A DNA stretch of 64,000 nucleotides, from NCBI GenBank assembly GCA_942159475.1, contig OW804095.1, positions 60,850,773 to 60,914,772 on the forward strand, given 5' to 3'. The DNA is from Sthenelais limicola (taxonomy: Eukaryota; Annelida; Polychaeta; Phyllodocida; Sigalionidae). A program made the position numbers and the translations under genes. Positions 41,501 to 51,234 of this stretch are shown piece by piece; position 1 is the stretch's first letter, and each line of letters begins with the position of its first letter. Under the pieces are notes generated by a model that was not told the origin of the DNA, made no database searches, and was given only the letters and a program-made list of their open reading frames with translations.

Positions 41501-42849
41501 TTGTTCAGGCTCTGATGAGCCTGATCAACTACACGAGTAGTTAATTGGTACTATTCGGAATACACCATGAGACAGTACGGGTAAACACCTTTTTGGTTCT
41601 TTTTTAAATAAGGCCGTATGAAACATTTCATTCTGTCCAAGTTGTAGAGTGACATCGTTTATGTAGATATACAGTGATAATAGCGTAGTTTTACGGGGAA
41701 ATACATCGGAAAACGCAGATCCCCTTGATAGGCCCTAGTATTATACGAGAGACCCGATTTACGGGCATCATTCGAAATGTTCTGTCTAATAGCTACGCTA
41801 TGTAAACATAGGCGATGGGATGCCGGCCGTCCAGTGTGATACTCGTTTGTACTCATAGGAAAAGTTGGCAAATATATAATAAGCAGGGTTTCCCAAATCG
41901 CCATTTTTGCTGCCCGGGACAACCAAAACGTCAGTCTGGGCAACTAAGAAAACACATGAGGTTGCCCGTTGGGCGACCAGCTTTCACCCACTGTTTTCTC
42001 AGTGCAGCAATAACCTTGTACCATGTGTATGCTATAATTAGAGGTTCATGCAGACAACTACAAAGAAACATGCAGGTTTTGTTTGGGGTTTATGAAATGG
42101 TATCAAGTTATGTCTGTGCCTGCAATGTCTACCAATCACCAGTCCTTCTTTTATGTAGGCTAATATACATAAATGGTATATGTTCGATTTTTCAATGCAG
42201 TTTTTGCCATATTCTTAATATTTGTTATTCTTTCTAAAGTTCAAGTATTGTCACATGTTGGCGAGATTGATGAATTTGCTTAACATTTGGGGAAAATTAA
42301 GGATTTTGAAGTTTAAATAAAATGATATAAGCTGTTTAAAAAAACGTCATCTGTTTCCTTGGTTTAAACTATCTTTTAACAAAAGATCCCGGGCAACCAT
42401 GTTTAATGGCTGGGCAACCAACTTTTGGGTTCTGGTTGCCTGCCGGGAAACCACATTTCTGAACGATTTGGGATACCCTGTAAATAGACCCCTTGGAATT
42501 TACAGCCTTGCCAGAAACACCAGGGCATTTTACATTTTGGTTTGGGAGGAAAAGATGATTCGATATTTTTTTTGAAAAAACTCAAATTAGGAATAGGGTG
42601 GTTGCCAAGGTAATCTGTCCAATCCTGGGTGCTTTAAGTAAAACTATATTGCTTTCTCTTTGTTTACAGAATGGATCTAATTAATGTTCTTAGTATGTGT
42701 GCCTTTAATTGCTATTGTTTTTTATTGCTGTTAATATGTGATTTCATTATGTTTTTAAGGGCCTGTCTGATGAGACATTCGCATCAATAAGCAACATGCT
42801 ACCGTGTATATTCCGCATGTCAAATCCCGTAGTGGTGAAGTCCTCCTAA
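11512..42849 (+). CDS. FERRY3: FERRY complex subunit 3 (C12orf4 orthologue), 12 coding exons
   Basis: Coding exons: 11512-11671, 11785-11930, 12046-12227, 12643-12742, 12937-13061, 13371-13474, 16509-16593, 17067-17188, 27621-27793, 29192-29431, 35340-35465, 42760-42849. All junctions are GT..AG with matching phases. They total 1653 nt, 550 residues, close to the ~552 of the vertebrate protein. Recognisable conserved blocks include [67 protein letters not shown] and [19 protein letters not shown]. The family acts in a five-subunit Rab5 effector that brings mRNA and ribosomes to early endosomes. There is no signal peptide or membrane segment. An acceptor at 11451-11453 suggests an upstream non-coding exon. 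Exon 7 uses a weaker donor (GTCAGT). An intact-LTR retroelement sits in intron 8 in sense orientation. The reading frame has no break. A possible AATAAA lies at 43419. Confidence 0.92.
14158..15911. mobile_element. TIR element with a cluster of X-box-like palindromes (FERRY3 intron 6)
   Basis: The termini are inverted: TTAACCCCTTCAACCCC at the left and GTGAAGGGGTTAA at the right, about 1.75 kb apart. No transposase frame is present. The left two-thirds contains eight copies of GTTNCCATGGNAAC-type words, at 14339, 14493, 14701, 14763, 14925, 15098, 15259 and 15290. Intron sequence on either side (13475-14157 and 15912-16508) shows no gene; a GCGCTTATT-containing fragment at about 13540-13615 resembles a MITE end. 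Confidence 0.55.
17427..17430 (+). repeat. Target-site duplication, left copy (ACAA)
   Basis: ACAA immediately precedes the 5' LTR and is repeated immediately after the 3' LTR at 27576-27579. A 4 bp duplication is usual for gypsy/errantivirus-type integration. Confidence 0.85.
17431..17861 (+). repeat. 5' LTR
   Basis: TGTCATATCCGG... to ...CCTATCA. It contains a TATATAA box (17757-17763), an AATAAA signal (17810-17815) and a 34 bp inverted repeat at 17662-17695 (CATGGATCTTTC / GAAAGATCCACATG). TATA and AATAAA are only about 47 nt apart, so the R region must be short. It matches the 3' LTR at all but three positions. Confidence 0.95.
17863..17880 (+). other. Primer binding site
   Basis: TGGCGGAGAACAGGCCC begins one base after the LTR end. 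TGG complements a tRNA CCA end, and position and form fit a minus-strand primer site. I cannot name the tRNA from the sequence alone. Confidence 0.6.
17895..19325 (+). CDS. gag: Gag polyprotein of the LTR element
   Basis: A 476-codon frame with no internal stop. I chose the ATG at 17895 because it lies just past the LTR and primer site; the frame stays open upstream into the LTR (ATG at 17733). The first ~115 residues are polar, with a strongly acidic run ([19 protein letters not shown]). Residues about 195-345 look like a retrotransposon gag core (helical, with FLVDFEAYM and [13 protein letters not shown]). The last ~75 residues are Arg/Gly/Asn/Tyr-rich with several RGG/GRGR motifs. There is no CCHC zinc knuckle, so nucleic-acid binding probably relies on the RG-rich tail. 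The downstream protease lies in another frame. Confidence 0.88.
   Translation: MTTQNQQNTRSKKPQLLNPPGSQKPEKYGLAHQEEAGLSVNQEPEVNLQPRDISINPETSEVSSPEISEDSTQDTSEDRTSAQTESSGDESQSGEEEDQDDLDNDDEESIVSYTTNDQIGDTPAKMPVNLDELVEKLALCQTGTAGLLEKITQSADKAPTAEKMEEFTNKIAESFTEIKKQSVQNVSSTLRRTLASVPEVFEEPTAYKSSRQFLVDFEAYMVALQAPEMLYLTSILKFLDGRAKAFYTRYMRDNATPDYRQFILRFNTEFDALTHDAMMSGYMFRKQTEGEGIKAYSEDLFKMLDQTDMEETMKVHIYLMNMQPHLSKVVLSDNPKSLSAAKKLALKAELITPKQGSDFSKVIVAQTEAINAILTQIQSTNDKVEKSTQQVNQIASQQPQRQNNYGNNRGGYYNRFRQHNRGNQNNQSYNGRGNGRGRYRGNNYDPNYNRGGYKNYNRSQSPHNKSQSNNSSNHPN
19468..20230 (+). pseudogene. pro: Retroviral-type aspartic protease region, interrupted
   Basis: DTGAS, the catalytic motif of retropepsins, is encoded at 19565-19579, and the second conserved block AILGTDFL near 19778-19801. 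Both are in one frame, different from gag. The frame opens only after a stop at about 19465, carries an in-frame TGA at 19607-19609, and ends at 20228-20230. The continuing polyprotein then moves to another frame between about 20195 and 20230. The family makes a dimeric protease that matures Gag and Pol. This copy cannot encode it without readthrough, unless the stop is a sequencing error. Confidence 0.75.
20231..22319 (+). pseudogene. pol: Reverse transcriptase-RNase H, frame-broken, with only the integrase leader
   Basis: The N-terminal RT segment (to 20580) and the main RT-RNase H segment (20562-22319) are in different frames, with the break near 20555 inside the VVDYRFLN block. Visible RT motifs are [29 protein letters not shown] and YVDD (about 20856). 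RNase H follows, with DAS near 21299, [10 protein letters not shown] and LTDHAAL, then [15 protein letters not shown]. The tail has a basic, Thr/Ser-rich linker and a [13 protein letters not shown] segment of the kind found just before an integrase zinc finger, then a CCAAT-rich simple stretch and a stop. The zinc finger and DDE core are absent. In relatives this protein copies the genomic RNA into DNA. Confidence 0.88.
22320..23273 (+). other. Non-coding gap where integrase is expected
   Basis: About 950 bp of A-rich then mixed sequence with stops in all plus frames and no DDE-type core. One short frame (22752-22952) reads IGHLGVNV near 22834, like an integrase zinc-finger word, but its flanks do not match. 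The interval is too short for a full integrase. It probably serves as the env leader. Confidence 0.6.
23274..25939 (+). CDS. env: Envelope-like fusion glycoprotein (baculovirus F/errantivirus Env type)
   Basis: An open frame runs to 25939, about 880 codons. In this frame the first ATG is at 23360. An ATG at 23274 in another frame is followed by a donor (GTATGT at 23288), and an acceptor at 23459-23460 would join it in phase to a hydrophobic segment, giving a plausible signal peptide. About 170 residues into the uninterrupted frame is a furin-type RRSKR site, followed by a Gly-rich hydrophobic stretch ([13 protein letters not shown]) as in class I fusion peptides. Next comes a helical region with several N-x-S/T sites and a Cys-containing ectodomain. 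Two hydrophobic segments follow (about residues 630-655 and 705-730), then a ~150-residue tail ending near YELM. Unlike pol it has no break. Confidence 0.8.
26296..26751 (+). CDS. Accessory frame, Ser/Pro/Met-repeat protein
   Basis: A 151-codon frame starts at the ATG at 26296. Alternatively it is a downstream exon starting after TCTACAG at 26325. The N-terminal third has cysteines (FKCRKCDAD, then NRCW), a Pro run (RPPPPRE), and then about nine imperfect SPSMES/SPS-DSMD units over roughly residues 85-140. The C-terminus is very basic (RNRRRNWNR). I recognise no family. It lies between env and the polypurine tract, where retroviruses carry accessory genes. The frame survives in a repeat-rich stretch, which lowers confidence. 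Confidence 0.5.
   Translation: MCLVHTMSTDKTTQCCLVKMVRIDFKCRKCDADQDNRPRNRCWGPRGPQIRKQGVGFYRPPPPREISDSPSMESMYSPSSDSMDYPSMSSVTSTSHDSMDSPSLESMSSPSMESSDSPSDSYQPIRRIIRRPASFNYNNITPRNRRRNWNR
27120..27139 (+). other. Polypurine tract (A3 G17)
   Basis: AAA followed by 17 G ends five bases before the 3' LTR. The position is that of the plus-strand primer. The run of 17 G is unusually long and pure and may be length-variable or assembly-sensitive. Confidence 0.8.
27145..27575 (+). repeat. 3' LTR
   Basis: It is 431 bp, the same length as the 5' LTR, with three substitutions: one in GTAAGCC, one after the TATA box, and one in GAGTTGTC. Its AATAAA lies at 27524-27529 and it ends 45 bp before a FERRY3 exon. 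The second ACAA target copy is 27576-27579. Confidence 0.95.
27794..29191 (+). other. FERRY3 intron 9
   Basis: AT-rich intron sequence without a gene or a recognisable transposon end. The flanking exons are in phase 0. Confidence 0.8.
29432..35339 (+). other. FERRY3 intron 10
   Basis: About 5.9 kb of non-coding sequence. The supportable structures are the hairpin element at 32631-32831 and a short G/C inverted word at about 32466-32500 (GGGGGGCTTAGCCCCC). No other coding segment is convincing. Confidence 0.75.
32631..32831. repeat. 200 bp hairpin element
   Basis: The left arm begins CCTGACGCACACAT and the right arm ends TGTGTGCGTCGGG. The arms pair through GCCCCACGATTTGGGTCTCC / GGAGACCCAAATCGTGGGGC and a GATTTCATTTCAAATC-type inner stem. 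About 90 bp per arm with a small loop; non-coding. Confidence 0.8.
37160..37190 (+). repeat. C17 run followed by (CA)n
   Basis: Seventeen consecutive C (37160-37176) followed by about seven CA units. A simple-sequence tract that is likely length-polymorphic. Confidence 0.95.
39583..40225 (+). repeat. Purine-rich (GA/GGGA) tract
   Basis: About 640 bp of nearly pure G/A on the plus strand, with units such as GGGAGAGGG and AGAGAG, interrupted at about 39945-40015. Long frames across it (Gly/Arg/Glu-rich) are by-products of the composition, not genes. The sequence could form triplex DNA. Confidence 0.9.
40919..41046. repeat. Imperfect GC-rich hairpin
   Basis: GGGACATCGCGGGAA at the left faces TTCCCGCGATGTCCC at the right. 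An inner pair, ATCGTCCC/GGGACGAT, flanks GGTGCTACGCACC. The GC-rich stem contrasts with the AT-rich surroundings, as expected for a small foldback insertion. Confidence 0.7.
41265..41349. repeat. Inverted repeat, 25 bp arms
   Basis: The arms 41265-41289 and 41325-41349 (CCAGTGCATCACAAG... / ...CTTGTAATGCACTGG) pair with one mismatch across a 35 bp loop. Non-coding. Confidence 0.75.
41884..42480. mobile_element. hAT-like non-autonomous element
   Basis: The termini are CAGGGTTTCCCAAATCG and CGATTTGGGATACCCTG, with the CAGGG..CCCTG ends common in hAT elements. It is about 597 bp long with no transposase. The flanking bases (ATAATAAG / TAAATAGA) are not a clean 8 bp duplication, so the family call is tentative. 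Confidence 0.55.
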
Positions 42850-43042
42850 AGCTATTGTGACAACAGACGCTAATATGTTCACATTGGTGATGGTCTAACT
42901 AGGGCGAGCTGGCTCAGCTGGCCCTCATGCACCACTATATCACTGGACAGCAAGTGACGAACATATGCCTGAGTGCTGGGCACAAAGCCAGGCCATTTAC
43001 TTTGTTATCGTGTTTAGGACCAACCACAAATCTAATATACCG

Positions 43043-43209
43043 TATTTCCCCGTTTATAAGCCTGCCCCATTTATAAGCCGGGGGGTAAACATTCTGATGG
43101 TAAAATATGCACTATAATTCTTACCCCGAATATAAGCCCGCCCCAAATAGAAGCCTGGTCTATCACCATTTGAAATTAGCATAAACCATGGCTTATAAAC
43201 GGGGAAATA
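43043..43209. mobile_element. 167 bp MITE
   Basis: TATTTCCCCGTTTATAAGCC at the left end is exactly mirrored by GGCTTATAAACGGGGAAATA at the right end. Internal TTATAAGCC/GGGGTAA words are further partial inverted copies. No coding capacity. Confidence 0.85.
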
Positions 43210-45254
43210 TAGAAAGTAACTGTGAGGCAAGAAGTAGTCTTTCATTGCCAGAGTATTCTTTGTTTTAATGTGCCCATCTACGGGAAATGTGCAATGATTA
43301 TGAACGTGTATTAGTAACGAAGAAGAGACATGAGGCTATGAGATCAGGGCTTTTCAAATAACAATAGCTTGAGAAGCCTTTTGTTACCTGAACAAGTGTT
43401 ACATCCCTGTTTTAAGATAATAAAGCCATTCGAATATCACAAACATCTATTGTTTTTATTCGGCGTGTTACTAAGTCTTTATAGGCAATATTTGCTAATA
43501 GGGGTTGGTATGTGCATGTTTGGCTATTTTGTCTTACTTGGCTCAATTACGAAGACTACACTAAAACGTCCGCTGGTTTCCAGTTCTGATAACAAATTAA
43601 AGGCTACCTTCCCCCTTTAGTCCCAGTATCACCGCGTCTTCTAATTATCTGAAATACATGGGTAGCTTAAATTGTGAATGTTCAGAACATTTTTCTAAAA
43701 ATGAAAATAAGTGTGAATTCATTTCGCGCATGATTGACGAAAATAAATAGGTTCCATAGTTCACGCAGCCCAGCCAACATCAAAAGTATTGACTTTCACT
43801 TACTAATTAGCCCAAATTACTGACAAAATAGTCGTTAGCAGTCTTTAAAAAAGTCTCAAATTAAAACACGCAAGAGCTCTTTATTTTATAGGAATAATTA
43901 AAATATTTCGCATGTTAAAATTAAAGATTTTATAGATGATTACCAGGAGTACCAAGAAATTAAAATGCTAGACCTATGATCAGGATTCTCTCAAGAAATA
44001 GTTGACAGTCTAGGGATTGCAAGTCACCATATAGGCGGGTCCGGCGGCATGCTCCTCCGGGATTTTTTTTTAGTAAAATAAGTTGTGAAAATGCTGTTCG
44101 AGTGCCTTCTACGATTTTAGGGGCCATTTAAATTTATTCCATTAAATTATCGAATGTCATGCAAATTCAAGAGTTGTTTGGCAAAGATTTTCAGTATTGA
44201 AAAAAATATATAGACATTATTTAATTATTGAAATATTCGAGTAGTCTTTGGCTTTGGCAACTTTTAGGCTACAGGGCTCAGAAAATTACTGGCGTTGTAC
44301 TGATGCACATAAAATATTACTGACTTTTGTGTTCTTAAAAAAATAAATATCAAAATTACTGACTGCTGGAATACTGTAAAGGTTATATCTGAATAACGGT
44401 AGGGCCTCAAAGGGCACATATATCTATTGGATTACAACAAAACGAGTATATATATTTTACATTTTTTATTTTTATTTTTTTTTGTTTTACAAATGATCAA
44501 CGTTTCCCTCTTCCTGCAGGGAGCACCAATCAGTAAGTACACACCTACAACTTGCTTAACTGTATCCAAGTTATTAGGATACATCCCATTAAGGGCTTCG
44601 CTCATTAAAACACTCATGCTTTTATCCCACTCGCCTAAGGATATTCAGGCACTTAGACAACGACCACAATAGGTAATCTTCAAATACCACGATTTTCGCT
44701 CAATTACTTTACTGACTAATGTTTCTTCTCAAAAAAAACATAAGAAAATATTTAGTCAATTATTTAGGGGGGTGCCTACCACGATACTCATTTGCCTGCA
44801 TGAGAATACTTTGTAACGCGCAAGTGGTCCATAATGTAGAAATGACGAGAACACAGATCATGTACGACTACACAAAACAAAGCATACACACACCTCTATC
44901 AGGCTGGGAATGCCAACAGATTATTTTTACCGGCTTCCAATTATTGGAAATGATAAACAATGTCCACTAACAGTTCTAGTACTGATATACAGATCACGTC
45001 CGTTCCTATGAAGGGTATGTCTTACGTTAAGCAGGTCCTTGGTGTTTGAGCACTCCATGCGAGAACAGTAACTGTTGCAATTTTCTAGGTTCGGATGTAC
45101 AGTGTTTTTCTTCTCTCTCTCAATAGTTTATATTTCGTTTGGCTGAATTCATTCAAAATATTAAATAAGATAACATGACATGTCATCACATTTAGAAATA
45201 AAACGTCCATAGGACATTACATAATTATTCTCTTTCTCTCTCTCACTCTCCAAG

Positions 45255-45404
45255 TAGCGCTACAGTTGGGCCGATAGGTTTACACTAGATGAGATGGAAG
45301 ATCTGTCATTTGGGAGGTGAATAAAGCGCTGCTCTCACTATGCTTGATGGATGAATGATGTGTTGTGGTGCTGGAGAATCTTTATAGGCCCAACTGTAGT
45401 GCTA
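45255..45404. repeat. Inverted repeat, 18 bp arms
   Basis: TAGCGCTACAGTTGGGCC (45255-45272) faces GGCCCAACTGTAGTGCTA (45387-45404). A small TIR-like structure just beyond the 3' end of the PDI gene. Confidence 0.65.
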
Positions 45405-45562
45405 CACGCCATACAAAAATGCAATGCTTGCGAGCTCCGGTTGCTTCTAGTTTTGGTCACGCTAACAGCCGGAGGGTATAATTAGGGGCAAAAGGTGACA
45501 TGGGTCCACGGCTCCCTCCTTGGGCCCATGTTTCCTTTTTTATACTAAATGGGCGATGCAGG

Positions 45563-48500
45563 TTACAACTCGTCGTGGTCTTTGGTGTCCTCCTCGTCGA
45601 CATCCTCCTGAGAAATAAAATTAACATTTAGTGTTTGAAACCTAGACAGAACCTCGTATATATTATATACTAGTAGGGGTAGAGGAGGGGGAGGCGATCG
45701 GTTGCTTTATGCACTGTTCTGACATTTTGGCATACAAAACCTATAATTAATATTATTATTTGAGGGATCCTCTAGAGCATCTGATAGCAATGTTGGGACC
45801 ATCTATTATAATTACCATCTCGTCTTTGGACTTAAGTAATTAATATTCAATAAGTTCGAGTTAGAAAGTGTTTCCACTTACATCCTCCTCAGCTCCGGCA
45901 CCTTCCTTGCCACCACTCTCCAAGAATTTGGTGAATCCTTCTAGTGTTCGCTCGCCGTTGTAATCGACAATCTGCAATTGCAAGAATAACGGGTCATATT
46001 ATGTACATGAATGTAATTGGCTTGGAAATCTTGAAATCTATTCCAAGTTTAAACTGAGGTCACCTTTCAAGGTTTACTTATTATCTGCATCAAAGGAATA
46101 TCACAAGAGGACTTTTCCCGTTCTATACTAAAATGAAAATAAGGATTCTGTTGTGAAAACATTAAGCCCATCAGCTACAAGCCCAGCAGCTTACCTTATC
46201 ACTACCCTTGGGGAAGAATTTAATAGTTGGGAATGATTGGATCTTAACATCTTCCAACTCGTTGGCGGTGGAATCCATCTTGGCGATAACAATGCTTTCG
46301 TCATCCTTGAATTTCTCACCCAGCTCATCCCAGATTGGGGCAAGTTGTTTGCAATGTCCGCACCATGGGGCATCTGGTAATAAAAATTGAAGAGTTTCAT
46401 AACTTCATCATTCAATGCAATACCATACTGAGATCACTTTGAGTGAATATCCCACTAATATGTTTTGCAAATATATAATTGTAACATTGTATAATCAATA
46501 TGCTGTGCTTATTTTCATCCTACCAGTGATAACTTCCAATTCATGAACAGTGGGTAATGTATGGGGTTAAACTTACAGAATTCAACGAGTACACCCTTGT
46601 TGGCATCCTTGGCAACCTCAACGAAGTTCTTTCCGACGAGGGTCTTGACTGGCTTGGCATCCCAATCCTCTGGGACTTCTTCGGTCATCAAATGAGGCTA
46701 TAAAATGGTATTACAAATAAGATGCTGATCATATTTTGCAAATATGAATACAAGATGTATTGCATGTAGTTTTGATATTGGTGGTGGAGCATTGTCAGAA
46801 ATATATAGAAACGGAAGGTCAGGCTAGGCGAGAAATTATGCAACTTAATGAGTTTATTATGTTACTACATAGATCCAACAAGTTGTAACAGTTTTAACAA
46901 AAAAGTAACAGTATAGCAACGAACCTTCACTTTTCCTCCAAGAACACTGTCGACGAATGCCTTGATGGCATCAGGGCTGAGGTCGTTGCTGTCGGGCTTG
47001 TACTTGGTCATATCCTCACCAAGGGAGATGTAACGGTAGGATGGGCAGTCTTCAGCCTTCATGCCGAAGAACTCAAGAATACGAGTGTTATCATCCTCAT
47101 CTATGTTAATGTAGATGAAGAGGACCTTGCCCTTGAAGTTGGCGGCGGCGGTCTTGTATCCCTCAATGGTGGAATCGAAGATGTCCGACTTCTTGGAAAT
47201 GAAGAGGAGCAGGTGGTTCTTGACGTCACCACCGAACACCTTCTGGGCAGATTCCTGAGTGAATTCGATGATGAGGGGCAGTTGGTTGGCGGTGATGAAT
47301 TCCTTGATGTCCTTTGCAGAGAGTTCCTCTGTGGCAGCGAGGTCGTTACGGCCCTCGTCGAACTATGTAGAAAATTATATTTACAATGATATACTGGTAA
47401 GAGTATAGAAAATGAGGGAATTGATTGGAACCTAATTTTATTTAAATTCAGAGTAATAGGTAGGTCTCTTACAATTAATTTTCAAAATCTTTTGGACACA
47501 AGACTATAAACTCAACGTCCTCACAAATGATAATATATAGCGTGTATAGGTAATATGATCCAATTAATTTGGGCAGGGAATAGGTCACAACTGCTTGAAG
47601 AGTACATACCTGCTTGAAGAGGGTAACCTGGTCACCCTCAACTTTGTATTCAGCGAAGACATCACTGTTGGAGGCCATACCGAAGGGAACGTCATCGGTG
47701 GTGCTTGCTACTTCCATGAAAGCCTTGGCGGCAGCAGATTCAGCATCCTATAAAAAGAAAGGCAATGGTGTAATGATTCATAATGCGTGAAGTTTGTTAT
47801 GTGAAAGTACTAGTATTCACTCAATATGTACTAGTGTTATGAATAAGAAAAAAATTAAAGTAATCTAGGCGACGCTAGAGAAAATTCATAGTGGATATAG
47901 CGTTTTTTCCCAATGGAACTGTTTAAATATGTATTGGCCTTTAATGAAATAAAAATAGATGAAATATTAATAAATGAAATAAGTAAAGTAATAGTGCCAC
48001 CGGACTTTATAGAAAAGTACATGATAAATAGGTCGATCAAGGGGTTTTACATACCTTGAAGAATCCAATAACAACGACTGGGCTGTCGCTGGCGACGAAG
48101 GCCTTAGCAGCATCAACATCGGCAATGGCGGTGGCTGGTGGGCCGGTCTTCTTTTTCAGCCAGTTGACGATATCAGGAGCTTGGCGACCACCTAGTAGGA
48201 AGAAATGGGTTTCATTTAAATAAATACTACTCCATATTAATCACAATACTTGTACAATATATTCCACGTTTGTATTACTGTACTACCAATACAAATAGTT
48301 AATATAGCAGTACCAGTAGACACGTCGATTCGATTGAATTACTACTTAATTGTTCCAAGAGAGAAAAAAAGGAGGTACGGGTAATGACCATGGATTACAA
48401 ACCTTGGTAGTCACTTGGGGCACCAGCGCGGAAGAATTTGATGGTTGGGTAACCACGAACCTCAAACTTCTCAGCCAAGTCGCTCTCAACGGTGGCATCG

Positions 48501-51143
48501 ACCTTGCCGAGCTTGATCTCAGATCCCTCATCAGCAAGGGCTGTGGCGGCCTTGGCGTACTCAGGGGCAAGAGCTTTGCAGTGTCCGCACCATGGGGCAT
48601 CTGAAAATAATTAATATAATGACCAATTTAGCAAGTGTATCTATGGTTTATTACTGCAGTGAAATGGAAATGCATACTAGGTGAAGGGGGTATCTAGGAT
48701 GGGAACAGGCACAACATAAACTAAAAACAAAGAAAGGTTGACGTAATTAGGAATGTACACTAGTCAAGCCGCTTGAAAGGAACCACGAAACGAATTCCTT
48801 AACGAAATATGATAGTGTGATTAAAACATTAAACTACACTAAATGATGGGGTTGATCATTTTGTGACAGATGGGTGGAAGGGTTAGACCAAACATAAGAG
48901 TTTCGAGACATTGCTATCCACTCTTAGTGATAGGCCAGCATAACTAAACAAATTAACCAAATTGTATGTAAGCGATCCGAAATAAATCCATTCAGTTCTA
49001 CCGCCATAAACATAGCAAAATACAATTAGTGCAGCCAGGAATAATGTGCATCAAGAATAGACTAGTGCAGTACACATCTAGATCGGAAGCAATGGCTCCA
49101 TGACAGACAGATTTGCATGGTTGTGTGAGGCATAAGAGAGATCGGTAAGCAAGATTTGTCACAAACAAACCTTGAGACAATCCCATGGAATGCCATCATC
49201 CCTCTCGCCATCAACGAACACATGTAAAATCTCACTGACCTGGTCGTGGCACATATCACCTCAGGGAAGCTACAGAATAAGTCATGTCTCATGCTCTCCC
49301 CGAAGTCCCTTTGGGAATGGATTTAAAAAGGGAAAGATAGGTTATGATCTGATCATTAAAAATATTGAATGAGCTGAAATATTAAGTCAGAAAAAAACCC
49401 ACTAAGATAAAATCAATTAAGCAAGTAGGCCTACCAATTTAAACAATTTCCTGACCAGTCACCTCCATTGGAAAAGTATTGGCCCCTAAATGTAACTTAC
49501 ATCCTCACTCAAGTAACAATTAAGTTATAATATTCTTATTTTTTAAAAAAAGTTATAATATTCTTAGAATTAGGGTCACACAGATCAAGATCACCGGTAC
49601 GGTATATAATTAATTAAATGAGCTGGGTTTATGTACTTAGTATTTAATATAATAGTTCTAACAACAATGGCATCCCGTCTTGTGCACCATATGTTATGTA
49701 AAAGTACAACTACTGGTGGGATTAGAGACAGCAATTTTTGTCAGCAGCTGTTGTTTTTAGATGATGAGCTCTTTTTTACCAGGGCTAGTTCAGCTTAGAG
49801 GGGACCTACAGCTGTTCTTCCACTGGTGCCTGAGGGAGGAAGTGAAATTGCAGCCGCGCCAGGGTTCGAACCCATAACATTCTCATGGCACGTAGCAAAC
49901 AATCATTAAGTGGAAGTTCATACAGAAAATAAAAAAAGACCCCCAAAAAGGAGGACCAGGGAACCCTTAATAAAAATGCATTAGTTGGTAGGCTAAAACG
50001 TAACTAACATTTTATCACACTTTAAGATCACAATGAAATAGATATATGCCATAATTAGACTATCATGATGCAATGCATGTCACGACAGTCGACATCATAC
50101 ATGTGTAGTCTGTAGATGCAATTTCAAAAGGTAACTCGAAAACAAATGTTTGGGAAATGACAAGTTCCAGGGACATGTTCTATTAGATTGCCTGGTATGT
50201 TACATGCCTTTTGACGGAAAGGCTTTGTAACACGTCATAATGATTAATCTTGCTGATCCCACTTTCAAAATAATTATTGAAGGAGTGGCATTTGTTTGAT
50301 AAAGGATCGAATTAATTACTGTTAACTGTAGCCTAATATTATTATTAGTAATAATCCCCATTCATATGAACAACAGGGAACAGCAAAAGTATAATCGCCT
50401 AAGTATTGACCGCCTGGATTCTGGAAAGGCCAAGGGATCAAAGCAATGCCAATGGCACACTCAACATTCAACCCAAGATTTTGTTTGAGATACAAAGCCA
50501 AAAATCTTGTTTCTACTAAATAAGATTTAAATTATGAAATAGCCTATACACTCGCAGACAATTAATAATAACATAAACAATTAGATTAAGAAGTGCAATT
50601 TGTATATATACGGAAAATGCTATGTGGATCCTGTGACACACCTCTTTCAGGATAGGGCAATACTATATGTCTAGATCCACGTAGGCATTTGCGATCGGGA
50701 GCAACCAAGTAAATCACAAGGAACCGGCTTAAGTTAGGATAGTCCCGTACCCATATTCTTGCTGTAGTCCCAGCCCCCTCAATAAACATGAAAATACAAT
50801 GCAGGAAATAACATTCAAAGTGATTATTTTCCACCGAAAATGCCATAGAAATACAATTATAGCATAGTTAAGACTCATAAGCAATTAACAATTAACGTTA
50901 CTAACAATAATCTATTGTGTCAAAAATGTTCCGTTCAACGCATAACAATTATTATGTTGCCGGCCGGTTTCTGACAGTGTCAATGGCATACTTACAGAAT
51001 TCAACCAGCAGGAACTGGTGCTTTTCGATGGCGCTGTCAAAATTGTCTTTCGTCAAAACGATGACATTTTCTTCATGCTTAAATTCCTCAGCGCTGACAA
51101 AAACAGCGCAGATGGCAATTGCCAAAATCGCAATTGACTTCAT
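45563..51143 (-). CDS. P4HB: Protein disulfide isomerase (PDIA1/P4HB type), nine exons
   Basis: Exons in order of translation: 51143-50996, 48600-48403, 48191-48055, 47747-47610, 47362-46925, 46697-46577, 46373-46195, 45971-45882, 45607-45563. Junctions are GT..AG with matching phases. The total is 1494 nt, 497 residues, normal for the a-b-b'-a' PDI family. A cleavable signal peptide ([17 protein letters not shown]) starts the protein. Thioredoxin active sites YAPWCGHC lie near residues 50-57 and 394-401, each split by an intron after the first base of the Tyr codon. The acidic tail ends in HDEL, the ER-retrieval signal. The enzyme forms and rearranges disulfides in the ER lumen and in animals also serves prolyl 4-hydroxylase. 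No damage is seen. Intron 1 is about 2.4 kb. Confidence 0.96.
47591..47621 (-). repeat. 12 bp direct repeat across the PDI exon 4 donor site
   Basis: CTGCTTGAAGAG occurs at 47591-47602 and 47610-47621, seven bases apart. On the coding strand the last 12 exonic bases are repeated just inside the intron. The second copy is not followed by GT, so it does not create a second donor. Confidence 0.85.
48601..50995 (-). other. PDI intron 1
   Basis: About 2.4 kb of non-coding DNA between the signal-peptide exon and the first active-site exon. It contains the tRNA-like split-promoter segment near 49786-49873. I see nothing else supportable. Confidence 0.75.
49780..49900 (+). repeat. Possible tRNA-derived SINE
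   Basis: An A-box-like TAGTTCAGCTT (49786-49796) and a B-box-like GGTTCGAACCC (49863-49873) are spaced as in a type 2 RNA polymerase III promoter, each with one mismatch to consensus. There is no cloverleaf that would make it a functional tRNA. Boundaries and tail are not resolved. Confidence 0.4.
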
Positions 51144-51234
51144 GTTGTTAAGGGTATGGTACAGAATCAATTCCAAGCTCAAAGGCCCCGGTTCTCTTCT
51201 CAGATTTTCAACGTGGCAAAGGGGAGAACCATTA

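Larger units (their letters stand above)
35466..42759 (+). other. FERRY3 intron 11, rich in repeats
   Basis: A 7.3 kb intron. It contains a C17 run followed by (CA)n, a ~640 bp purine tract, two hairpins and a hAT-like element, listed separately. No exon-like segment is visible between the coding exons at 35340-35465 and 42760-42849. Confidence 0.75.
42850..45562. other. Intergenic region between convergent FERRY3 and PDI genes
   Basis: The two genes end tail-to-tail about 2.7 kb apart. The interval holds one MITE and one inverted repeat and otherwise AT-rich sequence. Both 3' untranslated regions must lie here. AATAAA at 43419-43424 is a candidate for FERRY3. Confidence 0.7.

Noticed and set aside
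48346..48604. Overlapping open frames on both strands at 48346-48604
   Set aside because: Shadow frames of PDI exon 2, whose correct frame carries WCGHC and matching splice phases.
49863..49873. tRNA gene suggested by GGTTCGAACCC
   Set aside because: No cloverleaf or acceptor stem around it; kept only as a possible SINE promoter.
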